A DNA stretch of 64,000 nt from Gautieria morchelliformis (GCA_015179125.1 WHVA01000041.1:310001-374000), one strand, 5' to 3'. Counted from the first letter of the stretch, positions 9,885 to 21,403 are shown. Notes: generated from the sequence alone by a model not told the origin. Made by a program: numbers and translations.

Positions 9885-12800
9885 ATGGACCATAATCAGC
9901 AGATTGCCAAAGCTTCCACTTCATCCAGGCATGGCGAAACGCCGCCGATCGTAAATCCGTCTTTGGTACCGTCAACGGTAAGCAAAGTTTATTCCGGGAC
10001 CCTAAATAATCAAAGGGACTGACTATCCCATGAATCTTTATGAACAGGTCACACCACTGTCTACTTCTGGACTTGCCGCAGGGAGAACGGACATAGAATC
10101 TACCCCCACGACGCAAACCGATCAGCATCAGCGGGCCGGGCTTAGGTTGCTTTCACTCGGTAATGTTTTCATACCTGCTAGCTACTACCTTCTGACTCCC
10201 TCCGCAGATGGCGGCGGAATCCGTGGCTTGTCCGAACTCATCATACTACAGGAAATCATGCGACGAATCCAGCTCGAAGAAGGGCGACCCACCGCCCCCC
10301 TTCCTTGTGAATATTTCGACCTTATCTGCGGTACGAGTACAGGCGGGTAAGTTACTTTCTTCTCGATCGCCGTCGTTCACTAATACGTTCCATGCAGACT
10401 CATAGCACTCATGCTGGGCCGCCTTTGCCTGCCCGTAGATAAAGCGATCGATGCCTATGGCACATTTGCCGAGCAAGTCTTCTCGGAGAAGAAACTATTT
10501 TGGAAGGACGGAAGGTTCAAGGCTAGCAATTTGGAGAACGCTATCAAGGCAATCATCCAGGAATCGACTGGTGACCCTGACGCACGCATGTTCGATCCAA
10601 GACCGAGCAGTGGAGTGTGCAAAACGTATGTTCATTCTGCAGCTCTTTCTTGGCTTGGTACATAGCTGACCGTAGCCTAGTTTCGTCTGCGCGATGCCCG
10701 CAAATAGCATCAGGACACCCCGCCTCTTTCGTACGTACAGCGTCGGCAAGTACGAATCATTCGACTGCGCGATATGGGAGGCCGCCCGTGCTACGTCTGC
10801 CGCCCCTACTTTTTTCAAACCGATTTTCATCGGCAAACCACCTACGCGTGAACCCTTTGTTGATGCTGGCCTGGGTTGCAACAATCCAATCAAGCAAATC
10901 CTCAGAGAAGCAGAACATATCTTTCCGCTTGAACATATTGCTTGCATTGTCAGCATTGGCACTGGACATGTCACCACTGCCAGCCTGCCGGCATCTAGTC
11001 TGCTTAATAACATCATACCACTAAGTGTAGCTGAGGTATTGAAGAAGATCACCACAGAATGTGATACAACAGCGGAGGAAACTGAGCAGCGCTTCAGATC
11101 TGCACCGAACGTCTACTTCCGGTTCAGTGTGGAGCAGGGAATGGAAAGTGTAACATTAGCAGATTGGGAAAGGTCACCTGAGGTGACAACGCAAACATTA
11201 TGCTATCTTGGGGGGCCAGTGGTAGATAAGAGGGTAACGGCTGCTGCCATTGCTCTCAGGGAGCGCCGGGAAGCGATACCTGCCGCATACCTCAGTGCGT
11301 ACAATGTGCAATGGCTCCCAGCTGATGACATATGTTCTATGGTAGACACTGTAGGCGGAGGCATTGTCAGCCAACTATCAGGTAAACAGAGAGCTTGCCG
11401 TAAGGCTTGTCCTCCACCAACATGCAGATTTACCGGAAGAGTTGATATCCTTTTGCAACTTGAGGAATACTTCTTCCCAAAACAGACATCTACTGCTAAG
11501 GAGGAACAGCACATCTTTGTCTTGTATGGGCTTGGTGGGGTGGGAAAAACACAGATTGCATTGACATTCATTGATAAGTTTTATCAACGGTGGTGTGGTT
11601 TACCTGGCTTTGTTATGCTTTGACTAATCTGTTTTATACTTAGCTTTTGGAGGGTCTATTACATGGATGCAAGTAGGATGTCCACTATAAACTCTGGCCT
11701 AGAGGACATTGCTCAGGAAGGGGGTATTGGGGAGACTGCTGAGGATGCTCTTCTCTGGCTGTCTGGACAACACCAAGCGTGGCTGCTCTTCCTGGACAAT
11801 GCTGATGACACAGATATAAACCTTCAAAAGTACTTCCCAGCATGCAAGCATGGAAACATCATTGTGACAAGTCGCAATGTGGAGTGTCGTGTGCATGCAC
11901 CCAGCTCCAACTGTCATGTGTCGGGCATGAATCCTGATGAAGCAATTCATTTGCTCCTCATGTTCTCTACAGCCAAAGGTTCCACAAAGGATCATGACCT
12001 GGCAGCTCTGATTGCCAGAGAACTTGGTTACCTTGCCCTTGCCATTGTACAAGCAGGTGCCTATATCTCAAAGGGGTGCAGCTTGAATGAATACCTGAAT
12101 ATTCTCCCAAAGGATCGGGTTCAGTTGATGAGCAAGCACTCTGTACAGATGATAGATAGCTATCAGTGGGGAGTATATGCAACATGGGAAATCAGCTTTA
12201 AAAGGCTAAGTCCCAAAGCAGCAAGCCTGCTACACCTGTGTGCATTTCTGCATTATAGGGGTATTTCCAAGAGCATATTTCAGAGGGCAGCTCTCAGAGA
12301 TCCAGATGGGCAATTTTATGATGCAAAACAGTTTCTACATAACTTTCAAACCACAGATGGTAGCTGGAGTGACTTTCAATTTCAGGAGGTCATTAATGAA
12401 TTAAGTTCTTACTCATTGATCACCACTAATGAGGCAGATGATACATTTTTCCTTCATCCACTAGTACATGCTTGGGCTGGAGACAGACTGGGGGTGGCAG
12501 AGCAGGAGCATAACCAACGGTGCATGATGCAGATACTAGCACTTTCTATCCCATTTGAAAATAGTACAGAGGACTATGCCTTTAGGAGGACTCTTCTCCC
12601 TCATATTAATGAGCTACATAAGAAAGGTGCAGATCCAGACATGGCAAATAAATTTGCACAAGTGTTTAACAAGGCAGGGCAATGGATGGATGCTCAAGAG
12701 CTGCAGGTCAAGGTCATAGAGGCAAGGAAGAAGGACCTTGGTGAGGAACATCCTGACACATTGGCTGCCATGGGCAGCCTTGCTGCAACCAATTTCAAGA

Positions 12801-15652
12801 TGGGGCAGTGGAAGGATGCTTTGGAGATGGAGATTAAAGTCATGGAGGGAAGCAAGAGGGTCCTTGGTGAGAAGCATCCCGACACACTGACAAGCATTGG
12901 CAACCTTGCTGCAACCTATCTGTGTCTGGGCCAGTGCAAGGATGCTCAGGAGCTGAAGATTAAAGTCATGGAGGCAAGGAAGACCGTCCTTGGTGAGGAG
13001 CACCCTGACACACTGAATGCCATGGGCAGCCTTGCTGCAACCTATCGGAGGCTGGGCCAGTGGAAGGATGCTCAGGCACTAGATATTAAAGTCATGGAGG
13101 CAAGGAAGAGGGTCCTTGGTGAGGAGCATCCTGACACACTGGATGCCATGGGCAGCCTTGCTGAAAGCTATCGGAGTCTGGGCCAGTGGAAGGATGCTCA
13201 GGAGCTCGAGATTAAAGGTATAGAGGCCAGGAAGAGGGTCCTTGGTGAGGAGCATCCTGACACCCTAAATGCCATGGGCAGCCTCGCTGAAACCTATTGG
13301 AGTCTGGGCCAGTGGAAGGATGCTTTGAAGCTGGAGATTAAAGTCATGGAGGCAAGCAAGAGGGTCCTTGGTGAGGAGCATCCTGACACACTGGATGCCA
13401 TGGGCAGCCTTGCTGCAACCTATCGGAGTCTGGCCCAGTTGAAGGATGCTCAGGAGCTGGAGATTAAAGTCATGGAGGCAAGCAAGAGGGTCCTTGGTGA
13501 GGATCATCCCAACACACTCACTGCCATTGGGAACCTTGCTAAAACCTATTGGAGTTTGGGCCAGTGGAAGGATGCTCAGGAGCTGGAGATTAAAGTCATG
13601 GAGGCAAGCAAGAGGGTCCTTGGTGAGGATCATCCTGACACCCTAACTGCCATGGGCAGCCTCGCTGAAACCGATTGGAGTCTGGGCCAGTGGAAGGATG
13701 CTCTAGAGCTGCAGATTAAAGTCATGGAGGCAAGCAAGAGGGTCCTTGGTGAGGAGCATCCTGACATGCTAAATGCCATGGGGAGGCTTGCTGCAACCTA
13801 TCGGAGTCTGGCCCAGTTGAAGGATGCTCAGGAGCTGGAGATTAAAGTGATGGACACAAGGAAGAGGGTCCTTGGTGAGGAGCATCCCAACACACTGACT
13901 GCCATGGGCAACCTTGCTAAAACCTATTGGAGTCTGGGCCAGCGGAAGGATGCTCAGGAGCTGGAGATTAAAGTCATGGAGGCAAGCAAGAGGGTCCTTG
14001 GTGAGGATCATCCTGACACCCTAAATGCCATGGGCAGCCTTGCTGAAACCTATCGAAGTCTGGCACAGTTAAAGGATGCGCAGGAGCTGCAGATTAAAGT
14101 CATGGAGGCAAGCAAGAGGGTCCTTGGTGAGGAGCGTCCTGACACCCTTAATGCCATGGGCAGCCTTGCTGTAACCTATCGGAGTCTGTGGCAGTGGAAG
14201 GATGCTCAGGAGCTGCAGATTCAAGTCGTGGAGGCAAGGAAGAGGGTCCTTGGTGAGGAGCATTCTAACACACTGACCGCCATCGCCAACCTTGCTGCAA
14301 CCTATCGGAGTCTGGGCCAGTGGAAGGATGCTCAGGAGCTGGAGATTACAGTCATGGAGGCAAGGAAGAGGGTCCTTGGTGAGGAGCATCCCAACACACT
14401 GACTGCCATGGGCAGCCTTGCTGCAACCTATCGGAGTCTGGGCCAGTGGAAAGATGCTCAGGAGCTGGAGATTAAAGTTATGGAGGCAAGGAAGAGGGTC
14501 CTTGGTGAGGATCATCCCAACACACTCACTGCCATGGGAAACCTTGCTGCAACCCATTGGTGTCTGGGCCAGTGGAAGGATGCTCAGGAGCTGGAGATTA
14601 AAGTTATGGAGGCAAGGAAGAGGGTCCTTGGTGAGGATCATCCTGACACCCTAACTGCCATGGGCAGCCTCACTGAAACCTATTGGAGTCTGGGCCAGTG
14701 GAAGGATGCTCAGGTGCTGGAGATTAAAGTCATGGAGGCAAAGAAGAGGGTCCTTGGTGAGGATCATCCTGACACACTGGATGCCATGGGCAACCTTGCT
14801 GCAACCTATCAGAGTCTGGGCCAGTGGAAGGATGCTCAGGAGCTGGAGATTAAAGTTATGGAGGCAAGGAAGAGGGTCCTTGGTGAGGATCATCCTGACA
14901 CCCTAACTGCCATGGGCAGCCTCGCTGAAACCTATTGGAGTCTGGGCCAGTGGAAGGATGCTCAGGTGCTGGAGATTAAACTCGTGGAGACAAGGAAGAG
15001 GGTCCTTGGTGAGGAGCATCCTGACACACTGACTACCATGGGCAACCTTGCTGCAACCTATCAGAGTCTGGGCCAGTGGAAGGATGCTCAGGCACTGCAG
15101 ATTAAAGTCATGGAGGCAAGGAAGAGGGTCCTTGGTGAGGAGCATCCTGACACACTGACTACCATGGGCAACCTTGCTGCAACCTATCAGAGTCTGGGCC
15201 AGTGGAAGGATGCTCAGGCACTGCAGATTAAAGTCATGGAGGCAAGGAAGAGGGTCCTTGGTGAGGAGCATCCTGACACACTGACTACCATGGGCAACCT
15301 TGCTGCAACCTATCAGAGTCTGGGCCAGTGGAAGGATGCTCAGGCACTGCAGATTAAACTCATGGAGGCAAGGAAGAGGGTCCTTGGTGAGGAGCATCCT
15401 GACACACTGACTACCATGGGCAACCTTGCTGCAACCTATCAGAGTCTGGGCCAGTGGAAGGATGCTCAGGCACTGCAGATTAAACTCATGGAGGCAAGGA
15501 AGAGGGTCCTTGGTGAGGAGCATCCTGACACACTGACTGTCATGGGCGGCCTTGCTGCAACCCATCGGAGTCTGGGCCAGTGGAAGGATGCTCAGGAGCT
15601 GGAGGTTCAAGTCATAGAGGTAAGCACCAGGAGGAGCATCCCAACATACTAA
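9885..15652 (+). CDS. Patatin-like phospholipase / NB-ARC / TPR protein (fungal NLR-like)
   Basis: Six exons: 9885-9977, 10048-10159, 10208-10346, 10398-10625, 10681-11589, 11644-15652. All introns are 47-70 bp GT-AG, and the frame closes to 1,829 residues. N-terminal patatin domain: oxyanion motif DGGGIRG (69-75), nucleophile in GTSTGG (Ser112), catalytic Asp in DAGLG (Asp252). NB-ARC: P-loop GLGGVGKT (474-481), Walker-B-like LFLDNADD (~542-549), IIVTSR, and a winged-helix region ending near HPLVHAWAG. The C-terminus is about 23 TPRs of 42 residues (~840-1820) of the kinesin-light-chain-like type (LGEEHPDTL, ATYRSLGQWKDAQ). By analogy with fungal and animal STAND proteins it likely senses a ligand through the repeats, oligomerises with nucleotide, and releases lipase activity, possibly in non-self recognition or regulated cell death; that role is inference. 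The repeat array ends in a partial unit, so the C-terminus is ragged. ATG 9885 was chosen as the first start in frame with the spliced patatin domain. Confidence 0.9.
12684..15640 (+). repeat. 126-bp tandem array encoding ~23 TPR units
   Basis: Direct repeats of 126 bp (42 codons) inside exon 6 of the NLR-like gene. Units share the core CTTGGTGAGGAGCATCC. Units around 15000-15520 are almost identical to each other, differing by one or a few bases, while the first three (12684-13060) are clearly diverged. This points to recent expansion or gene conversion at the 3' end. Opposite-strand open frames across the array are by-products of the repeat composition. Confidence 0.92.
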
Positions 15653-16486
15653 CATAAGCCCAAACCTATGGATAGACACAGGCTAGGCTTTCGCCAATAC
15701 TCGCAGTATAAAAGGATTTTTGGTTTGAAAAACTATTTAAAAGACAGCCCAGATTTTCCCAAAAATTTTTAGGGTCTTTTATATAACAAACACTTTCACC
15801 AAATTTAGTGTTTTCTCAATCCAAGCAAGCATTATAAAAGATAAGTGCAAAAAGTTATAAGAAACACTTGTCAAAGTTATAGTCTAAAAAAGAAACAGAC
15901 AGTTAGCTGCTGCCACAATACTAGAAAACTCTTGACTGTTTTTCTCATTATTAAAGCTCTTTCAAAGGCTACTATATCTTTATATTTCTTTTTTGCTCTT
16001 CCGCTACAGAATTGTGGTTCACAATTAGACAACCCAATATTACATAGTGTATATACCTGAATGCTGAAGACTAGAAGCGACACACACACCTGTAGCTTAT
16101 ATAATGGATTTTGTGGTGATTTGCGACCACCATGGGCATATTCCCTTCAACCTTCCTTTCCCACCTACTCTCAAAACAGGAGAGAATTGATCCCAGATAG
16201 GAACTGTTATTACTATGCCGTGTACCATGTCCTGCCAACTGCACCTCCACCACTTCTGTGAGAGACAGAGAGTATCAATATAGTGCTCAAGGTACCAGAT
16301 ACTTATGATGCACTTTGATACTATGCAAGATATAATTAAGTATCTATGGCTATTAAGGAAACTGTGGCAGATAGATTGCATGATAGAGGAAATGAGTCTT
16401 GACAATTGGATCTTGTGAGTGTAAGGGACCAACTGAGACCCCATGGGCCCACATCCAGTACAGAGCTCCTGGGCCAGAGTTGGTAG
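15653..16486. other. 3' flank of the NLR-like gene, no gene seen
   Basis: AT-richer sequence following the stop codon. It contains short A/T runs but no convincing poly(A) signal, coding region or repeat relationship to the rest of the window. Confidence 0.5.
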
Positions 16487-17206
16487 TGTGAAGAGTAAGA
16501 GTGCTTAAGAGTGATATTGAATAGAAGTATGATTCAGACTTCGAAGCGAAGTCGAATCGAGTGTAAGATTTATTCTGGTAAGAATAGATTGCGCAGGACT
16601 TATACGCAGTGAGACAAATGTAACACAGGTAGATGTATCTCAGAGCGAAAGGTTGTGTGAGAAACGGGTGAGTTGGATTAACTGGCTATCTGGGGTACAC
16701 ACAGTGACTATTTAACCATTTGTGTGTAGGGATCTAGTATGAAAGGGTGCGACCGGCGCGAGTGGGTGTGCATGTGAAGTATGAACTAGGGGAATTGTAA
16801 TGCCGGATGCTGCGGTTTCTACGGAAGGGTGGAGAGATCATGTGCAGTGGGTACTAGCGATGTATGTTGTGCTAGAAGGAGTTAATCACAAGTGAGTGGT
16901 ATAGGAGAAGGAAATGATGGAAAGAGAATGAAGGGAACGTGTGCGCGGCAGACTAGTTGTCATGCCACTCCATGGATCAGGCGGCCTCGGGCTCGGGGAT
17001 GGGTCCGCAGCTTGCTCCATCAATTGCATTCCGCGGGTTGGCAGGGTATTGTGACATGTGATGTGCGATCGTTCGTGGGTTCGAAGGGGTGTGCGTGGGT
17101 TGAGGTGGCTCGAAGTCGATGGAAGGGGGACACGGCGTGGAAGTCGATGGACTGGGGCAAGGCCTGTGTTCTGTGTTGCAGATGTACTCTTTTCTATTTC
17201 ATGACA
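16487..17206 (-). mobile_element. Fam4 solo LTR (720 bp)
   Basis: TG...CA-bounded segment with a perfect 5-bp target duplication GGTAG (16482-16486 and 17207-17211). It shares the motif ATTCAGACTTCGAAG and a distal block around CACTCCATGGATCAG with related LTRs at 32287-32965, 53847-54557 and 60074-60793. The copy at 53847-54557 sits upstream of a Copia-type gag, which sets the orientation. No internal domain is present, as expected of an LTR-LTR recombination product. Confidence 0.88.
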
Positions 17207-17394
17207 GGTAGTGTGAGGGGAAGTTAGGTTAGCATGCTCTGCCAAAGCATCATTCATTGGGGAAAGGAGTGTTAGACAGTGGTTGGATGCTGTTATGACA
17301 CAATCCTTCAGAGGGGGGCTGACCAAGCTTGGGGACAAGACCTGAGGCAAGGTCTGAGGTTATAGAATGAGGTTCAGAGAGGGAGGTCAGTGTA

Positions 17395-17705
17395 AGAACC
17401 TAGCCAGCCACCAGCACACGGTGCACTGATCGTGCGATGACAGCACCAGCCACCACTGTCCTGTGCGCTGACCGTCCGCTGACAGCGCCAGCGACCAACA
17501 CCCTGTGCGCTGGTAGCGGCGCTGTCAGCGCAGGCATTTGCTGGTACCCGGCGCTGTCAGCGCACCGTGCGCTGGTGCACGTCGCTGTCAGGGCAGGCTT
17601 GTGCTGGTACCCCCCACGTGTGCGCTGGTACCGGCCCTGTCAGCGCACGTGGTCGTTGGTACCCGGTGCTGACTGGCAGCACTGGGACCCAGTGCATGCT
17701 CTCCA
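17395..17705. repeat. GC-rich minisatellite with internal inverted repeats
   Basis: About 300 bp built from variants of two short modules, GCGCTGTCAGCGCA and TGCGCTGGTACC, repeated at roughly 50-60-bp spacing. The first module is itself nearly palindromic (TGCGCTGACAGCGC-like). Open frames across it are low-complexity and not credible genes. Confidence 0.7.
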
Positions 17706-17774
17706 TTCCTTGTGATCTTCAGGACCCGCTACCAACTTGGTGGAAATCTGCGAAGCAGCTAGCTGCACATCTGA

Positions 17775-18560
17775 TTAGACTATCCAAGAACACTCAGCTA
17801 GAATTTCCAAACACATGACTTTCCAGGTATCCACAAGGAGCTTGGGGTCATTGAAACTCCAGTCAAACTTCTCATTCATAACAGGCTCATTGCTTGGGTC
17901 ATGGTATGGTGAGACATACTCCTCTGCAAGACAGTGGGTTCCCATTATGTACTTGCATGGATCATACACAAGCATCTTCTCCAGCAGGTTGAGTGCTACT
18001 CAATGGTAAAACATGTGAGTGATGCCTCATCAGCGTATGTGAAAAATGTACCACTTTCATCCATGCACTGTAGTTTTTTGTGAAATGGAATGTGTTCATG
18101 CTTTGCAAGGCTTCGCACAAACCGGAGCATCTCAAGTTGAGAGATTAGTCTTTTACTGAGGCATGAAAGCGCATGGCATCTACATTTTCACTGGAGATTG
18201 TCTGGATGACATTTTCTAGTGGCATCCCTAGGAGCTCAGTAACTATTGAAAATGGTTTTACACCTATAAATGGAGATGAGGTCAGAATTGAAGTATGCCA
18301 TGGAGCTGAGGGATCACAAGTGGTCTTTGCCTGGGAAAAGTGGCTTGCCCTCGAACATTTCTGTAAATATGCATCCAGGGCTCCAAATGTCCACTATGTA
18401 AGTTGTAAACACTCTGGTCCGGCCCAAGAATGAAGCAAATATCTCACTCACTATGTCATACTTTTGCTGTGTGACCATTATCTCTGGAGCATGGTAGTAG
18501 CATGTTGATATGTAACCAATCATTTGTGGGTCTTGAAAACATGCCAGACCCAAATCACAG
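17775..18560 (-). pseudogene. Hog1-type stress MAP kinase pseudogene (C-lobe)
   Basis: Minus-strand blocks in several frames follow the Hog1/Sty1/p38 family in order: [11 protein letters not shown] with a decayed activation lip (expected TGY reads IGY), [60 protein letters not shown], and the C-terminal YHDPSNEPV...FDWSFND. An intron-like GTGAGT...TAG segment is retained between KYDI and VDIW, arguing against a processed retrocopy. It is broken by several frameshifts and stops; HRD and DFG are absent or altered (DLG). The living parent would be an osmotic-stress kinase. It abuts a Fam1 LTR. Confidence 0.85.
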
Positions 18561-18667
18561 AGAGTTGAAACTGCTCAAGCATATTACCCACAAGAACGTG
18601 GGTCTTTTCGTTCCCTCAGAGATAACTTTTTTTCCCATGATTGATGCAATGTTTGATGTAGATTATT
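18561..18667 (+). pseudogene. Inverted N-lobe piece of the same MAP kinase
   Basis: On the plus strand, [14 protein letters not shown] followed by SEITFFPMIDAMF aligns with the Hog1 N-lobe ([27 protein letters not shown], recalled from the family). It touches the minus-strand C-lobe pseudogene head-on at about 18560, so the two halves of one kinase are in opposite orientation. The Fam1 LTR insertion at 18668 cuts it. Confidence 0.6.
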
Positions 18668-20060
18668 TGTTACGTCTCGGAAATCCCGGAGCTCAGAACT
18701 ATAAAGGACAACGGCTTTGACTTATATCTTGCGCCCCTGTTACGACCATTCATTTCCGACTTCCGACCCTCAGTTCCGCCACTCCTTCCGCCCCTCCGAT
18801 AGTTCCACCACACGTTCCGCCCCTCCGACATTTCCGACATTCCGCCCATTGTACATTTCCCTTGTTCTTTCGACTCTATTACTCGGACCCACCGGACCCG
18901 TTTCATCGTTCATCAAAACCATATATCTGGTCACCCTTGTAGTTCGTTGTCAGATATGTTTTCCCGACCCCTTGTTCTTTGCCATTGTTCTACCTTACCC
19001 TGAACCACCCTTGTAGTCCCATTGTTCCCAATTAGTTAGTTCCCACACATTGTACTCGACTTCCGCTTCCTCCAGAATTTGCTTAGTACAATACCATTAC
19101 TTGTTGTTCTGCGCTTTGTATAAAACCCCCTCATGTATGTCTGTTATTCTGCAATCAGCTAATCACCTTCGATACTTGATTTCCTTCGCTCCATCTCCTG
19201 TTCTTAGCACAGCGAGTCAGGCAAGATCTCAGTCTCTCTCTCAGCCTTCCGTCTTCCGCCTTCCGCCTCAGTTCCGACTCAAGTTCCGACCGAACCTTTG
19301 GTCCAGTACTTTCCGACTTCCGACTCAGTTCCGAAATACCTAGGACGATAGTTCATTGGGGGCGCAACCTATAAGTTGAAGCTGCTGTCCTTTCCAGTTC
19401 CGAATTAGTGGAAATCTCGATACGTAACAGCCCCTGATGAACTACCATCCTAAGTATTTCGGATTTGACTTCTGGATGTCGACCAAGGCCGACGTCGGGA
19501 AGAGAGTGCTGATGGTTGGAGGTTGGAGGATAGAGGTCGGAAGAGGCGGAAGACAGAGTATCGAAGGCAGGGAGAGAGACAGAGCTTGCAAAACTCGCTA
19601 TACTAAGAACAGGAGAAAGTGCAAAGGGATTCACGTATCAAAGTCGATTATCTGATTGCAGAAACGGAGACATACAAGTGGGGGTTTTATTCAAAGAGCT
19701 GAGGCAACAAGTAATAGTGTAGTACTAAGCAAATTCGGGAGGGAGCAGGAATTGAATAGACATATGGGGTCAGTAACTAATGCGGAACAAGGGGATAACA
19801 AGGGGGTGCAGGGTAGAGTAAGAACAATGGCAAAAGAACAAAGATGCGTAAGTATAATGGACATTGGAACAAACGGAAATACAGAAATGGTATCTTGCTG
19901 TGTTCAGGGTCGAGTATGGAGGCCAGTGAGTAGAGTCAACCAGGGGTACTGAAGAACAAGGGGTTGAGGTCATGGGTTGCGAAGGTTGCGGAATAGAGTC
20001 AGAGGTGCTGCGGAGGTGTTCCAGAGGTGGCGGAGATAGTTGAGTGGCATGGTCGTAACA
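18668..20060 (-). repeat. Fam1 3' LTR, interrupted by another Fam1 solo LTR
   Basis: Outer LTR of about 696 bp in two parts (18668-18737 and 19435-20060), with TGTTACG/CGTAACA ends. A polypurine tract follows on its sense side (20061-20072), making it the 3' LTR of a minus-oriented Fam1 element with interior to the right. Flanks 18663-18667 and 20061-20065 differ, consistent with an LTR still joined to interior sequence. Confidence 0.85.
18738..19429 (+). mobile_element. Fam1 solo LTR nested in a Fam1 LTR
   Basis: 692-bp LTR with TGTTACG...CGTAACA ends and a perfect 5-bp duplication GCCCC (18733-18737 and 19430-19434). It sits in opposite orientation within the R/U5-like part of the older LTR. 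Two dense TTCCG arrays lie near 18750-18850 and 19245-19335. Confidence 0.95.
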
Positions 20061-20072
20061 GTATCTCCCCTT
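20061..20072 (-). promoter_or_regulatory. Polypurine tract of the Fam1 element
   Basis: On the sense (minus) strand AAGGGGAGATAC immediately precedes the LTR start at 20060. It matches the pattern next to the LTRs at 7797 and 34338. Confidence 0.7.
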
Positions 20073-20183
20073 CATGGTCGAGCCCCGCGAGACCATAAGT
20101 CAGATCACGTGACCTGTGAATAACGCGTTGTTGGAGTTCGAAAGATAGGCAGGGAAAAGAATGTGTCTCAATCCATATCCATC

Positions 20184-21403
20184 ATGAGCTCCCCAATCAA
20201 TTTCTCTAAAATGACCAGCACCCAAATGAAGCAACATTTCACCGATAAGCTTGCGGAGAATGAATTGGTGGAAAAGCATGAGGCCGAGGAGGCTGAGGAG
20301 GCCACTCAGAAGGAGAAGGAGTGGTTGGAGGAGGAGCGCAAGGAGGAGGAGCGCAAGGAAAAGGAATGCAAGGACCGCGAGGAGCGCGAGCACGAAGACC
20401 ATGAACGCGAGCTTGAGCGCATCGAGTGCAAGCGTGAAGAACGCGAGGCTGAAGAAGTGGCAGAGAAACTCGCGGAAGATCAAGCCGCTGCGGAAGAGGC
20501 AACCACAGAAAATGCGGCCACGGCGGAAAAAGATCACGCGGCTGCAAATGTAAGTTCCTCAGTCCATTTGATAGAGTAGGCTGGCTATTAGAACAGACAA
20601 AATTGGCAGATGTGGAAGAGATTTCCGTTCAGAGTGAGACTCCATCAGAGGACACGCTGGAAGAGACCCCAAATCCAAAAACCAAGGGCAAGGGCAAAGT
20701 GACGGTGTAGTGGTGAGCGGCGCAGGAAGAAAAACAGCGCTGGAAGGAGGTGCACCGAGCAGGTGTCAAGAGGTCGGCACCAGAGGAGGACGGCCCATTG
20801 GAGCCTAGCTGCGAGGGCTGCTTGGAAAAGGAATTGCCGTGTGTCTGGGACCTGGCCGGGAAGGCCACCGCCTGCAACCGCTGCAAGGACGCCAAGAAGG
20901 CTTGTCCGACCCAACCTCCAACCCTCCGGCCTTCTTCTGCTTGGTCAACACTCAGGCCGTGAGCCTGTCGACCACACAGGCCTCCACAAGGAGGCAGGAA
21001 ACCCTTGTCCAGGGCGCCCAAGGCGAAGGGGGTGCAGGGGCCGGAAGTGAGCGGGAGTGGTGTGACCAGACAGGGGTGGACCGTGGATCCACTCTTGGAT
21101 ATCATGAGGACACTCTGGGGACTGCTCCAGCAGGGGGAGCAGACGCTGCGGATGTAGCATAATTTCTACAGCACGGTTGCGGATTGCCTCGGAGTCTTTG
21201 AGGACCACTTAGACCAACTCATTGCGGAGTTGCAATGGATGCAGGAGACTGAGGACTCAGAAGCGGTGGTGGACGTATTGGAGGGTGAGGTACAGGACGT
21301 GGTGAGGTTCGAGGAGAGTGATGGGAGAAACAGAAATGCGGAGGATCCAGAGGCGGATGACTGGGTGGGATTTTATGGTAACAACACCATGGATGAAGAT
21401 TAA
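20184..21403 (+). pseudogene. Zinc-cluster / coiled-coil protein, antisense to its Fam1 host element
   Basis: Gene reading away from the Fam1 LTR, antisense to the element. It begins MSSPINFSKM. Residues ~20-120 are a continuous Glu/Lys/Arg heptad-like helix. A GT-AG intron follows near 20551-20607, then an acidic and Lys-rich linker. Next is a cysteine cluster C-x2-C-x6-C-x10-C-x2-C-x6-C (CEGCLEKELPC ... CNRCKDAKKAC, near 20808-20903). The tail is acidic (VGFYGNNTMDED) and ends at 21403. The reading frame is broken in a few places, so it is scored as a fossil. Architecture and position mirror the gene at 6642-7623. Function is unknown; nucleic-acid binding through the cysteine cluster is an inference. 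Confidence 0.65.

Noticed and set aside
12684-15640. Regular repeats resembling a CRISPR array
   Set aside because: Period is 126 bp with no unique spacers, and the sequence is an in-frame TPR-coding array in a fungal gene.
12614-15679. Long minus-strand open frames across the TPR array
   Set aside because: They repeat with the 126-bp unit and are by-products of the plus-strand repeat composition; no independent start, splice or domain evidence.
17437-17818. Two overlapping plus-strand frames rich in Ala/Gly/Trp/Pro
   Set aside because: They lie in the GCGCTG minisatellite; low complexity, no homology recognised.
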